Positions 13,672 through 25,179 of a stretch of 64,000 nt of DNA are shown in pieces (the stretch's first letter is position 1; every line of letters begins with the position of its first letter). The stretch covers positions 27,639,462 to 27,703,461 of the forward strand of contig OX352763.1 in NCBI GenBank assembly GCA_947095585.1, read 5' to 3'. Source of the DNA: Nephrocerus scutellatus (lineage: Eukaryota > Arthropoda > Insecta > Diptera > Pipunculidae). The notes under the pieces were generated by a model that searched no databases, had not been told where the DNA came from, and saw only the letters and a list, made by a program, of their open reading frames with translations. Both the position numbers and the translations under genes were made by a program.

Positions 13672-15405
13672 CCTATTAAAGCTCCCGACATTGATGGGAT
13701 CTTTTCAACGCTTCTTCAGAAGGCAATAGATCTCATCCTACCAGTTATGATTTATCTAGAACCAGCTACAACTGGCAGTACATTCCTACTATCTATGGAG
13801 AAACTTATCGATGTTCTAATTAGAGGACGGTGAGAATTGTCTACCCCTCTGCACTCAAGTCAGTTTGCGTACAGGAAAGGCAAAACACAGAAGGTGTCCT
13901 TCACTATCTTGTAAAGAAGATAGAAGGAATGTTCGCTCCAAGTAAGTGGCCCTGTGTGCCTTTCTTGACATTGAAGGAGCATTCGATAATACTGGCTACG
14001 ACTCTATTGCAAGGGCAATCAGTAGCAGAGGTATCGAAGGCTCGACCAATCATTGGATAAGGGCCATACTTGAAAGTCGAGATATTATTTCCTCCTCGAG
14101 ACGAGTGTCTGTGTCTGTGACTGCAGTTAAGGGTTGTCCTTAAGGAGGAGTGCTTTATCCCCTTATATGGTCACTAGTCGTTGACTCTACTTTAGTCGAT
14201 CTACACAGATCAGGCTACATCGCCATTGGTTATGCGGACGATTTGGCGACTGCACGACTATCACTAGATGCAAAGTGTTTTACCACAGGTTTTAGAATGG
14301 TGCAGCAGCGAAGGACTATCAATTGAAAAGAAGACTGGTCGATTTTGGCTCTATCATCATCAAAAGTTAGATGTCATTCTTGATAAACGGCTTAACTGGA
14401 ATTCTCAAATCAAGTCCGTCGAACGCTCCACTAGGGCCTTGTGGGTCAGTAGACGCCTCTACGGCAAATCTTGTGGTCTAAATTCTAAAATGATTTATCA
14501 CGTACGCAGCCATCTTTTGGTGGCTGAAAGTTCTTGAGCGGAAAACGGAAATAAGCTTCAGAAGCTTCAAAGAATTGTCTGTCTTGGTATACGAGTGCCA
14601 AGTGCACCTGCCCTACGACAGCATTAGAAGCTGTGGTAGGGCTTTCATCATCATCATATTTGGCTCTACAACCGTGGTGCGGTCCTGCCCCCCCCCCAGG
14701 GCTTTCACCTCTGCCTATATTCAATAGGAAGACGGCCGCTAGATGCACTATTATATATGGGTACAAACCAGGTGACTACGTGGGACACCTGAAAATTCTT
14801 GACTCGATTCCTGAAAGAGATATGTGTTGCATTATTCCTGACACCATAACCAGGGAGTTTTTTTTCGGTAGTTTATTTGAGTTTAAAATATTGGACCGAG
14901 CTATCTGGTCTAATGGTGTTCTATCACTGGACGATAGGGGTGTAGTCTGCTACACAGACGGATCGAAGATCGAATCTGGAGTGGGAGCTGGGGTATTCGC
15001 ACCAAACACCAAAGTCTCGATACCAATGGGTATGAGGCCCACTGTTTTCCAAGCAGAAATCCATTGAGGTATGCGTTTTGATTAACCTTACAAAGGTTTT
15101 AGAGGCGCTACGATTTATATTTTTTCAGATAGTCAAGCAGCAGTGGTGGGCTTCCACCACAGCAATGTTTTATGAGTGGGAAGGTAGATTTCGTCTGGCC
15201 CATTGGTATGATATCGCAGGGGTTAGACAATCCAAACGGTTACTGGTCCTAGGACAGCTCCCAGACTAGCAACGATTTATCTGTGCGTCCCGGATTTCTC
15301 TCAGTGTCCCTTGTTCTCCTGGGCTACCAGAGTCGCATCAATTGAGTATGTTCCAACCAAATGTCTTTCATTTTCAAATTTGGAATTTATATACGATGCT
15401 GCCAC
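13672..15405 (+). mobile_element. R1/LOA/I-like LINE relic with RNase H region
   Basis: The order is: KAPDIDGIF (RT start) at about 13680, a QFAYRKGKT-like block near 13860, LDIEGAFDNTGYDSIA at about 13965, a damaged GCPQGGVLSPL block near 14130, GYADDLAT at about 14230, LDKRLNWNSQIKS at about 14375, KLQRIVCLGI at about 14560, TDGSKIESGVGAGVF (RNase H) at about 14955, and FSDSQAAVVG at about 15128. Frameshifts and stops occur throughout. A 50-bp insertion of another LINE interrupts it at 14648. Confidence 0.85.
14648..14697 (-). mobile_element. 50-bp LINE stub of the (TGA)n-tailed family with target-site duplication
   Basis: The insert is the extreme 3' end of the LINE on the minus strand: CGGTTGTAGAGCCAAATATGATGATGA. 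It is flanked by perfect 10-bp direct repeats AGGGCTTTCA at 14638-14647 and 14698-14707. A C10 run forms its 5' (minus-sense) end. This defines the 3' terminus of the family and shows extreme 5' truncation. Confidence 0.9.
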
Positions 15406-15409
15406 CAAT

Positions 15410-15990
15410 CAAGAAGCTATCAGGCCTAAGGATAAGATGATATCACAGCGAAGCTATATAAATCTGGAGTTCCTGCACAAGCGAGCCAGAAACTAATAGT
15501 GCAAGTGCTGGAAGAAGAATATATTCCACAAGGCTGGAGATAAAATAACCCAGGCCCTTTACATAAGAAGAAGATATCAAAACGCGCAGCAATTATCGTG
15601 GTTTTTGAGTACCACGTATACGATTTCCTCGCCTGTTCTGCAGGAGAGGATAGCCCAGTTATCAATGGTCCATGCGAATGCTTTTTAAGACCAGCCATCG
15701 TCATTAGGCAGGTGAGTTCCAAAACTTACTACATCTGTCTAAAGACTTCATAGCCGCATATGATAGCTAAAGTAACACTTGCCAAGGGTTCGGCTTCCAA
15801 AATAAACTGACACTACTATATAGGGTGACCATGACCAATGTATTATATGTAAGCCGTGTAATAATACCCGGATGACTTTAAAGTCCATTCCTCATCCATA
15901 AGGTGCTCCGAGGAAGGGATGGAATGGCCTGCATTCTTTCAGACTGGCGTAACTTATGTAAGGGATGAAGGATAAATCCTCCAAGAGTCC
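15410..15990 (+). mobile_element. LINE, (TGA)n-tailed family, RT fragment
   Basis: It is similar to 36540-36910: a GIPAELYKSG-like start, AAAACGCGCAGCAATTATCGTGG matching 36610-36630, then segments matching the RT blocks through the TCGGCTTCCAAAAT.AACTGACACTACTAT region at about 15800. No frame exceeds about 60 codons. Confidence 0.7.
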
Positions 15991-16044
15991 ATCCGGATAC
16001 TGGCTCACGCAGACGATAATGACTTTACGCGTCATCATCTTGGC

Positions 16045-16285
16045 CTAAGCATGACCAACAAAAAGCTGATATCTTATTCTGTTTTTCGCCAGAGCTTGAA
16101 CTTCCACCCACTAGTGTCCCTTTGTTCTGACTTCTTAAACAACAGTTCTTCTTCACGTCTGTCTCGGTTTGACAGATCTTCCGCGTGCTTCCTGGGGAGC
16201 GAGTTTTTTGCGATATTATCCACTGGATGCCTCACTGCATGGTCGATCCAAAGCCATTTCATACGCCATTATCATTATGTCCAGC
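16045..16285 (-). mobile_element. RTE-like LINE C-terminal fragment
   Basis: The minus strand encodes KWLWIDHAVRHPVDNIAKNS followed by a basic stretch. This corresponds to the RWRWIGHTLRKP..IAK block at the C terminus of RTE-type reverse transcriptases. It is short and isolated. Confidence 0.6.
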
Positions 16286-18199
16286 CTATCGAAATGCGTC
16301 ATTGCCCACAGCTCCTAATAATTACTAATTATTACTGGATAGTATAATGCGTCGGAGTCAATACAGAAATTTTATCATAAAATCCAAGCTTCTGGAATCT
16401 AGCGCAAAAATCAAACCTAAGCAAAGCACTACTGCTACTAAAGAACAACGAACAAAACCTTTAATTCCTACCCTGCTTACTTAAAGTGCAGAAAGCTTAA
16501 CTCACTTAACGCAGTCTAATTGTGCCCTGTCACGTGACCGCAATCGTCAGTAACTGCGGCTGGGAGCTATACGATGATAGGAGTGTAACTTGGAAGTTTC
16601 ATCTTTTGAGAGTTGCATACGAAAGCCTGTCAAACTGTCAATGGACGACAATGCATAACTAAGAGCAAGGATGACGACTGCCATATAAAACCAAATATTA
16701 TTGCACATGACGAGGTTCCCTTCTGTTTCCCGAGCATTCATTCAACCATCTGACGGAATCACCAGCAACAGAACCGCATAGTCGCCGCACAGGAAACCTC
16801 TAAAACAAGTGACAATCAAACCTAGAACCGACCAGAGTATAAAATATAGATTCCTTTGGTATTCCCGTTTGGGATGAGTATCTATGCATTAAACTCCGTC
16901 ATCAGCACTTCAAAGAGCTGCCGACTTGTCAGTCGCTCTGCACAGTATTGAGTGTGAGGTAAACCAACAGGAATGTCCGCAGAAGTTCCGCTTAATGTGC
17001 GTACGCGCGTTTGGCGTCGTCATTCATTGAGTCATTGTGGAAAGGATAGTACTTGCGTATGTCGTACGATATACATGCAAGGACAGAAGCAGTAGTATGC
17101 TCCATGGCCACGACTCCATTAGTCCATCGTCAATCGTCAAAAATAGGAGCAGTGCATGCTTCAGATGCAGTCTCGTCCATAGCGTCAGCACATTACGCAC
17201 TCAAACGATGGCAGCGATGCAACGTGAGGCACTCCGGAAGGAATCTAAAAATGCCCAACATCATCATTGTCGTCGTCGTCGTTGTTGTCCGGAAAGTTAA
17301 ATCCTCGCCGCATGAGAATGTGCGTCGGTTTCAACGATGACCGACGGACGACTACTTGTATCGAAGGCATCACACAAGTAGTGTGGCAAAAGCTACAGGC
17401 GTGCGACGTATTCGCTTTCGGAAGAAGAGAAAATCCGATAGTAGTGTTTCGCAATTTCGATGATGTTGACAATGCAGCTGCAGCTGGCCATATTCCGTAA
17501 TGCAGTGCATGACGCCGCATCGTCGGACGTGGATGCACCAAGAGTGTTCTACGTGACCACATCAAATGCACTTCCGCACGCATCTTCCTTTGCACAGAGA
17601 AATCCTTTATGGGTCGTTCGCCGAGATGCAGTACGACCGCGACAAACCAGACCGCCAGCCACCAACCGCTACTGCCGTCGACCGACAAATTCCTCTGGCG
17701 ACGACACTGTGGTTATAAGTGTCCTTGAATATTTTGTTGCCAGAGGCTGACCGAAGTGATGATGATGACCGCCTCGTTGTGGTGGTCTTTCCATTGAGAC
17801 GAGAGAAAGATCGTTAATCGAGTCGGAATTATGCAGGGACGTGCGTATGTGCGTGTCTGGTCGAAGTGGCAGTGGCTTGTAGAAGTGTGAAACACAAGAT
17901 ACGGTTAAGGATGTTTTCCGGTGTTGACTTAAATTGGTTTATGACATCATAACAATGCTTTGTGTTGAATGCGTGGGCGGACAAGAAGTACTCGTTACGG
18001 AAGTTTTCAGTGATGCATCCGTTCCGATCCAATTGAATTGTGTGATTGTGGCTTTAATTCCATTCACTGTTCAGCATTCAGCAAATATTATTAACACTTC
18101 CTTGCAGAGAATGGATTTTTATATTTCAAGGAAATATAAGACTGATTGGAACCTTTTTTTCTGTACTCGGCGCTCAGTTTGAAGAGCTTTTGTTTCTTA
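16286..18199. other. Non-coding, probably native sequence; no gene seen
   Basis: This is a relatively GC-balanced stretch with overlapping chance ORFs on both strands (for example 17245-17688 minus, 17267-17750 plus). None resembles a known family and they lack splice or start context. No transposon motif was seen. Confidence 0.5.
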
Positions 18200-20045
18200 A
18201 ACTAGCCACAAATTTTGGATATCAGAAGAAGGTACCTAGGTGACTTCAGTTAAGATGACATTCTGACAAAGCATGAAGTGCATGAAAAAGATATGTAGGC
18301 GTCAACATATTCACACGGTGCATACGTGCAAGACAGGGACCTTAGAAGCAGAAATAATCAACAGCCTATCGCAGGAGAACGTGGACGACTTCTGGAATGC
18401 AGTGGAAAAGGGTTTTTTTTTTTTAATTTGGGAACGCCCCCACGTCGGTAAAAGGCAGAATAAATACCGCATATCGTTATCGGCAGACACCTGGAGATGG
18501 ACCGATGACCGTAAAGCAGCGCCCTTAGCAGTAGAATTTACCGAGATAGGAGCCCAATACCGCGTCAACAAGAAGGAAGTTCAGCATAGTGTAAGACGGG
18601 AGAAACGACAGTACATCGACTCACTTACCTCAATGGCCGAAGAAGCAGCAAGAAGAGGTGACAGTATGACTGTCTATAACATCACCAAGGAGCTTAATGG
18701 TGGTCGGAACTCCAAACAACATTCACTGAAAAGTTTAGATGGTGACCTTCTGATGTCGGATGAGGAGCAGCTCACTAGATGGAGAGAACATTTCGCTACA
18801 GTCCTTAACCACTTCGACGATGGTGATATGTTCTCGAGTGCTAAAGAAGCTTCCGAAGAGATAAATTCCCGAATTTTCACTGGACCTACCAGAAAAAGCG
18901 AAATAACAGCAGCAATCAATAAATCTCTAAAGAAAAATAAAGCGGACGGCATCCCTGCCGAAATATTCCGAGCGGCGCAGAGCACATCGGCTGATCTTCT
19001 AAACCCGCTCATACAGAGAGCTTGGGAAAATGATCAATTTCCCCAAGAGTGGAAAAGAGGGATGTTCGTCAAGCTTCCAAATTTGATGGACTGTGGTAAC
19101 TAGAGAGGTATATACGTTTTACCGGCCGTAGCCATGATAATAGCTAGAATCATATTAGAATGCGTAAAGGAGCATTTAGATTCAACTCTAGACGTCGAAC
19201 AGGCAGGCTTTCGCTCTGGAGCCTCTTGCATCGAACACCTTGCGAATCATAATAGAACAATGCGTCGAGTACAGATCTCCGCTACATCTACTGTTCATCG
19301 ACTTCGAGAAGGCTTTTGAAAGCTTAAATCAAGATGTTATCTGGTTGGCCCTGCGCAGGAGGGGTATACCAGAAAAACGTATAGCTATTATCAAAGCTAC
19401 ATACGAAGGAAGTAAATGTCTCGTCCTACACAACGGTAAGGTGTACGAAGAATTTTAAGTGCTAAGTGGAGTACGTCAGGGGTGCATACTATCACCGCTG
19501 TTATTCCTGGTGGTCCTCAGCGATGTACTCCGTGCAGCACTGACGGTAGGGAACAATGGAAGTCGATGGACTATGACAACTTACCTTAAACACCTGAACT
19601 ACGCTGACGATGTTTGCCTGCTCTCACATCGGATAATGGACCTTCTAGAAATCTAGCAACTGAAGCAAGCAAGGTGGAGCTCAAGATAAACACTGCCAAA
19701 ACAGAAGCCCTGAGCACTTCTAACATCCGCTCTCAACTTAACATTGCTGGAGAGGTAGCCATAAAAGGTGACAACTTTCTATACCTAGGAAGTGTGTTCT
19801 CGGCTGAAAGCGGTGGCACCGAACTGAATGTGTGCAACCACATCGGGAAAGCAAGGGCTGCTTTCGGAATGCTATCGAAAGTCTGGAGAAGCAATGTTTT
19901 CAGCTTAAGAACTAAGCTTCGAAGTCGACGCCTATAAACGTTATTGTGCGAAGGAGAAAGTGGCAGTGGATTGGACACATACTACGGCGCGATGACAACT
20001 CTATTGCGAAATATGCCATGAAGTGGATCCCACTCACTCAGGCAA
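18200..20045 (+). mobile_element. RTE-like LINE relic (linker, RT, C terminus), most complete of its type here
   Basis: A 276-codon frame (18273-19103) covers the linker and RT start (YNITKELNGG, EEQLTRWREHF, IKKxKNNKADGIPAEI-type at about 18930). RT continues at about 19190 (QAGFRSGASC), 19290 (FIDFEKAFESL), 19459 (LSGVRQGCILSPLLFLV) and 19595 (LNYADDVCLLSH), then FLYLGSVFS at about 19780 and RKWQWIGHILRRDDNSIAKYA at about 19960-20020. Stops and frameshifts at about 19102, 19320, 19456 and 19640 kill it. A mariner relic interrupts it at about 20046. The endonuclease is absent. Confidence 0.85.
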
Positions 20046-20975
20046 TGGAAAAAAGGGAATATTTTTTGCGAACTATCACGCTGGTTTACACAATTTCGGT
20101 ACGGTCGTTCAAGAACAAGTGATGCCGAACGTTCTGGACGCCCAATTGAGGTCACCGCACCAGAAATTTTCGACAAAATCCATGGTTTGATAATGAACGA
20201 TCGACGAGTGAAAATACGCGAGCTTGAAGAGGCCACCGGCGCAAGATGGGTGCCGCGTTTGCTCACAATCGACAACAAACGCGTTCGTTTGACAACTTCA
20301 AAGGTCTAGTTGGCGATGTTTCAGAAAAATTCGACTGAGTTTTTGCGCCGTAACCTAGATTCACCACAACACACCAGAAACCAAGAAACAGACAAAACAA
20401 TGAACTTCTCGTGGTGAATCGAAGCCGAAGAAGGCCAAGGTGGGTTTGTCAGCAAACAAGGTCATGGCGACAGTTTTTTGGGATGTCACGCGCTGTTATT
20501 CACATTGAAAACCTTGAAAAGGGTAAAACGATCACCGGCGCATACTACGCAGAGCTGCTGGAGCAATTCCAAGCTGATTTGAAGCAAAAACGGCCGCATT
20601 TGGCAAAGCAAAAGTTATTTTTCACCAAGACAACGCACCGGCGCACAAGTCCGCAGTCGCAATGGCAAAATTGCATGAGTTAGGCTACGAACACCTCCCT
20701 CATCCAGCACATTCCCCAGAATTAGCCTCCTACGACTATTTCTTGTTTCCAAACATGAAGAAATAGCTTGGAGGTAAGAGATTTGGGTCGAATGAAGAGG
20801 TCATCGGCGAAACAAACGCTTATTTTGACGGGCTCGAGAAATCGTATTATTTGGAGGGCATCAACAAATTGGAGAAACGTTGGATGAAGTGTATCGAGCA
20901 AAATGGAGACTTTGTTGAAAAATAAAATGGTTTTTATGCCGAAAAGAGCGTTCCTTATTTAATTTTTCACCAGGT
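20046..20975 (+). mobile_element. mariner transposase relic
   Basis: The translated frames show RYGRSRTSDAERSGRPIEV, RVKIRELEEATG, then a deletion of the paired-domain end. Next come RWVPRLLTIDNKR, VIHIENLEKGKTITGAYY, the AELLEQFQADLKQKRPHLAK block, and the end block YYLEGINKLEKRWMKCIE. The first catalytic Asp region (DETW type) is destroyed, and the second (HQDNAPAH type) is frameshifted at about 20628. The 3' UTR is mariner-like (AATAAAATGGTTTTTATGCCG). Terminal inverted repeats were not identified. Confidence 0.85.
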
Positions 20976-21029
20976 GGAGCAGTCTGACTTACTGCGCCAT
21001 ATCAAAAATGGTATGTCCATCCTACGACA

Positions 21030-21445
21030 AGAGGAAAACAACCGAGTGGGTGCTATCAGGACGTGTCACTAGCCAGTTAGTTTTCACGCTTCTTAGCTAT
21101 GCAAAACATCTTCCGTAGAAGTTGTAAGCATGCAACTAAGAAATAAACTCTCATCCAATATCTTTGTAGATATCCGGCACTAGCAGGGTCAAGACCCCGC
21201 ACCTTGAGCAAACCATTTTTTGCCGGCCTGAAAGAGCTATCTGGGTACAGGCTCATTGAATTTATCTCTTATTTGAACGCTACTGGCTGGATTAAAAAAC
21301 TTGACTTTTAGATTCTCGAGTTACGTGGTATCAAGATGGACCACTAAGCGCTGACTAAGAACCTCGTACAGTGCAGCGAGGTCCACCACTCCACCTATCT
21401 ACTTACCGAACGTTAGAACTAAGCTAACGAAACAGGCTTTGTGTG
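21030..21445 (+). mobile_element. R1/LOA/I-like LINE 3' fragment
   Basis: This is homologous in order to 60930-61330: the zinc-knuckle-like CRSC..E region is degraded, then a segment matching LAGPRHHILGKPFF-like sequence at about 21180-21220, then LSYLNATGW-like sequence at about 21265-21290. Both copies end in sequence with GGACC..GCGCTGACTAAGAACCTCG and CAGCG-type similarity. No frame survives. Confidence 0.6.
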
Positions 21446-21649
21446 TATATCATAAGTGAGTTCTTATAAATAAATTGAATCAGCTGATAGCTTTCAAATG
21501 TATTGCCAAATGGTAGCCACTTGAGACCAGTACTTTTTTCGATTAAAATTGTTTGGACAAACTAAGGCAATAAAGTTGATTGGTCTGGTTGATGAACGTT
21601 AGTTTGCGATATGTCATTTTGATAACTGTATCCAAGACGGATCATAAGT

Positions 21650-21890
21650 TATAATTCCATTGAGTTTAAGTTCTACTTTAAAATGACTTTTCATGAAATA
21701 GTAATAACGCAGAGAAGACAGCTTTTACATTAAGCTGCACAGTGGAGCAAAAAGTCTCGACAAAAATTCGGCAATTGGTCAATCATATTAAGAAATGCCT
21801 TCTCCTCGCTTCTGAGTTTGAGTTCCACTTTCAGCCGACTTTTCATTAAATAGTAAGTATCTAGAGGAGACACCTTTTACCTAAATAGAA
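21650..21890. repeat. Diverged direct duplication (two units about 165 bp apart)
   Basis: Segments 21650-21735 and 21812-21890 share GAGTTTAAGTTC/GAGTTTGAGTTC, ACTTT, GACTTTTCAT.AAATAGTAA, GAGAAGACAGCTTTTAC/GAGGAGACACCTTTTAC. Their origin is unknown. Confidence 0.65.
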
Positions 21891-23614
21891 ATCTAAAGGA
21901 TAATTTAAAGCCCATTGACAAAAAACTCTTCTGGATCACATAGTAACCAGACCGTTCATCAACGGCAGAGATTGACAAATTCCATTAGAGTTCGAATAAT
22001 GTTCGGAATATCATCAGCTGCCAGAACCATCGGTGGAGCCATGTGACAAGTTAGACAGAGCGGCACCCGGTAGGCTGTTCATTACACATGGAGAACTCCA
22101 GTGCTACACACACTCATATTCACATGGTGCACTGCCACAACACTGTTGACCAGAAGTCATTTAATTTGTCAAACTAGAGATTGTGTTTGTTCGTCGTATG
22201 GTCTGCTGTCAGGATGCTATACTCCTGCACTAGTTGACTGGACGCACATAACTGATGTTGTGCTATCCTGCTGCGATGCAGACTATATTCTTCGTTCGTC
22301 CCGTAAAATTTTGTTTACACTTTGGAATGCTATCGAGGCATGCCAGACAGACAGCGGATGACAGAGAAAACTCAAATTGTCCTGTCGACTGCTGGTCGAC
22401 TCATCTTCTACTTAGACTTCCAGATTGTGATTGTGGCTGCGCGGCCGTGAATTAGGAACGTTATTCACTTGGCATGTCGTTGCGTTACGCATATGCGGGT
22501 GGGCTACAACTGTAACGATCATGCATCGTCGTCGTGGTCATAAAATGTTGTGCCTCCCGCGCCATATGTGTAACGAGACGGTCGTGACGGCACTTGCGCA
22601 CCCAATGCACACGCAACAACATCGATCGTCATAAAATTCAATGATTATGACATTAAAAGGTGCTCCACAGAGCCGAGTGCGGACATCACATCTGGGTGGC
22701 AGGCACTTGCTTGTACTGCTTGTCTGGCATGCGTCGCACCGTACGCTGTGTTTTGGTAAAGTCGATGCCAAAGATTGGACCACCCCGAGTTGGAGCCCGT
22801 TCATTTGGATTTTGGTAATGTCGTGGTGCGCTCCTTTGATTTTCTTCCTTAAATGTATGTGTAAACGTAATTACCTATTTTGGTAGCAGGAGTATACCGC
22901 TTGCGTCGTTTTAATTAGCACACTCATAAAATGCGATCCTTGTAAATGCCTCTGTAAATGCTACTGAGCAGATCCTTCGGCTGGGTGCGTGTTTGTGTTT
23001 AGTTTTGTAAACATCCAAAGTACATATGTGGGATGTTTTTTAGGTTGATACGCACACGCTGCACAATTTGTTGTTGTTGTTGAAAAATTATTGCCACAAT
23101 TTTGTTTACATCGAGTAATAAAACATAACTGTCCAGACTCTGGCAGCGGGAATAATAACGCCACCCGTAATTAAATGCGATTTATGGAAGGAATTACTTT
23201 TCGTTTTTGTTTTTTTGTTTTTTTTTTGTGATTAACATGCAGTAACGTCCGTGGATCATTTGACAATTAAAAATGTGAGCGCTTCATTGTTGCAGACAGA
23301 GATACTCGTAATTTTTTTATTACTCGCCTGCACGTTGTTGTGTGTAAACAAAAATATTTATTATGAAAAATCGTTAAACAAAAAATTATTAATAATTAAG
23401 TTGAATTTTTCACATTTCACATATGTGCGCGCGGCTATGCATTCATTTCACTTTACTTTTGCTTTTTAAAATAACAAAAAAATTATGAGTCACACGGGCA
23501 TACCGTTTTTTTCCAGAGCACATGCAAGTTTTTTTATCCTCTATCTGATTTTAAAGCTTCTCTCATACTTGCAGATAATAATAATACAATAAACCACTTC
23601 AATATATTCAGGAG
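21891..23614. other. Non-coding, probably native sequence; no gene seen
   Basis: Only chance ORFs are present, in mixed-complexity DNA. A poly-T stretch lies at about 23206-23228. No transposon motif before 23615. Confidence 0.5.
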
Positions 23615-23690
23615 GTAGATAATCAGTGTACCGCAAGGTTCCATTCTTAGTTCCATTCTATTTTGGTTGTATTTTACCATTAAAAAAATA
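23615..23690 (+). mobile_element. Jockey/CR1-like RT scrap
   Basis: The plus frame reads SVPQGSILSSILFWLYFTI, the RT motif with two substitutions. It lies immediately upstream of the 174-bp tandem array. Confidence 0.55.
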
Positions 23691-23730
23691 TCTTTTTACA
23701 TTCTTGGAGATGGCATGAGAATTTTACTAA

Positions 23731-24243
23731 GGATATATGTAAGGCCAGAAAAGGACCCCGGTTGTAGAGCCAAATATGATGATATGACCAAAAGTACAGA
23801 CGCTGTAGTTCACAAGATACCATATTCTGCTTAATCGATAAACTCATAATAATAAATCTAAGGCTGTTTCCAAAATTATTGCCCAATTGTGGAGGATATA
23901 TGAAGGATATATGTAAGGCCAGAAAAGGACCCCGGTTGTAGAGCCAAATATGATGATATGACCAAAAGTACAGACGCTGTAGGTCACAAGATACCATATT
24001 CTGCTTAATCGATAAACTCATAATAATAAATCTAAGGCTGTTTCCAAAATTATTGCCCAATTGTGGAGGATATATGAAGGATATATGTAAGGCCAGAAAA
24101 GGACCCCGGTTGTAGAGCCAAATATGATGATATGACCAAAAGTACAGACGCTGTAGGTCACAAGATACCATATTCTGCTTAATCGATAAACTCATAATAA
24201 TAAATCTAAGGCTGTTTCCAAAATTATTGCCCAATTGTGGAGA
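23731..24243 (+). repeat. 174-bp tandem repeat array (about 3 copies) containing a LINE 3' end
   Basis: GGATATATGTAAGGCC starts at 23731, 23905 and 24079, an exact 174-bp period. The units are nearly identical; one difference seen is TAGTTCAC in unit 1 versus TAGGTCAC in units 2 and 3. Each unit includes GGACCCCGGTTGTAGAGCC followed by AAATATGATGAT, the 3' end of the (TGA)n-tailed LINE. The third unit is cut at GTGGAG. Because 174 is a multiple of three, a minus-strand frame (23680-24234) runs through all units, but it resembles no protein and is a by-product. Confidence 0.95.
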
Positions 24244-24544
24244 ATTACTAATTTGGTTTCCAAAATCACAAATTTTCTGTAAAAGACTGTCGTTTTTTTG
24301 CGGGAAATTCCAATGTGCACATAATTCTGGTTGTGCACATTGATGACAACGCTAAACACAAACATTCTTATGGATTTGCGAGATTTGTCTATTCCAGGAT
24401 AAAGTCCGTTAACCCAAATGAAAATGGATAGTACGATATGCAATTCAAAGAGAATTCTGTAAGTAGAGAGCTTTGCTTCCGGTTTTATAGAGTAAATCCT
24501 TGTGAATAAAATCTAACGACCACGAAATGATTGCAATGTTCACC
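24244..24544. other. Non-coding stretch, no gene seen
   Basis: No recognised motif. A chance minus-strand ORF is present. Confidence 0.45.
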
Positions 24545-24740
24545 TACGAACATAAATTGAGGCAAAGAATTCTACAATAATCCAAAGCTTGTTTATTGGA
24601 TATTTGTGAGAAGAATTTAAAATGCAGCCTCCTCTTCAATTCTCAGTTATAAAAAATCCTAGCTGTCAGCTCTAACGGCAGGGCCAATCAGTTTGCTGCA
24701 CATTTTCAGTTAGCTCAACGCTAACAACTGCTTCCACCTG

Positions 24741-24760
24741 TTAGGTTAGGTTAGGTTAGG
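24741..24760 (+). repeat. (TTAGG)4, LINE tail
   Basis: Four exact TTAGG units, the sequence of the ancestral insect telomere repeat. Here they form the 3' tail of the minus-strand LINE insertion. A related tail of three units is at 45967. Confidence 0.95.
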
Positions 24761-25137
24761 TTGCGGTGGCAGCTCATGCTCACTTAGACCATTCGCGGTC
24801 CTTTGTATTACCACAGGATCTTATACCTTTTCCCCTTTCAGAAGATCCATTCAGAGTTCTTAATGAATCGAAGTATATCTCTTGAGATCTGATAGGTTAT
24901 TCACTAACCGCTTACCTAAGTGTTTGTGCCTTCTGTGCATTAGTGACAGACATGAACAGAGAATATGTTCTATGGTATCCTCCTCCTTCTCGTCCATGCA
25001 GCTTCTGCAGAAGTCATTATATTCGACACTCATCCTTCTCGCGTGTTTCACTAGAAGGCAGTGTGCTGTCATTATCCCTACAACAGTGCTTAGTTCACTT
25101 CTTTGTAATGAAAATAAGCGCAGTTGAGCGCTCAATT

Positions 25138-25179
25138 CAGCCCTGGCCGAAGCTAGATTTGAAGCTTCGGCCAGGGCTG
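25138..25179. repeat. Perfect 17-bp inverted repeat (hairpin) near the LINE 5' junction
   Basis: The arms CAGCCCTGGCCGAAGCT (25138-25154) and AGCTTCGGCCAGGGCTG (25163-25179) are exact reverse complements around an 8-nt loop. They lie 23 bp inside the 5' end of the LINE insertion. They may come from template switching or snap-back during target-primed integration. Confidence 0.9.

Noticed and set aside
17245..17688. 147-codon minus-strand ORF in native-looking DNA
   Set aside because: There are equally long ORFs on the opposite strand and no domain, so coding is not supported.
23680..24234. 184-codon minus-strand ORF with an internally repeated peptide
   Set aside because: It exists only because the 174-bp tandem unit is a multiple of three and lacks stops in that frame; the sequence includes a LINE tail and resembles no protein.
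24741..24760. TTAGG repeats as an interstitial telomere sequence
   Set aside because: The flanking target-site duplication and the homologous tail at 45967 show the repeats belong to the LINE 3' end.
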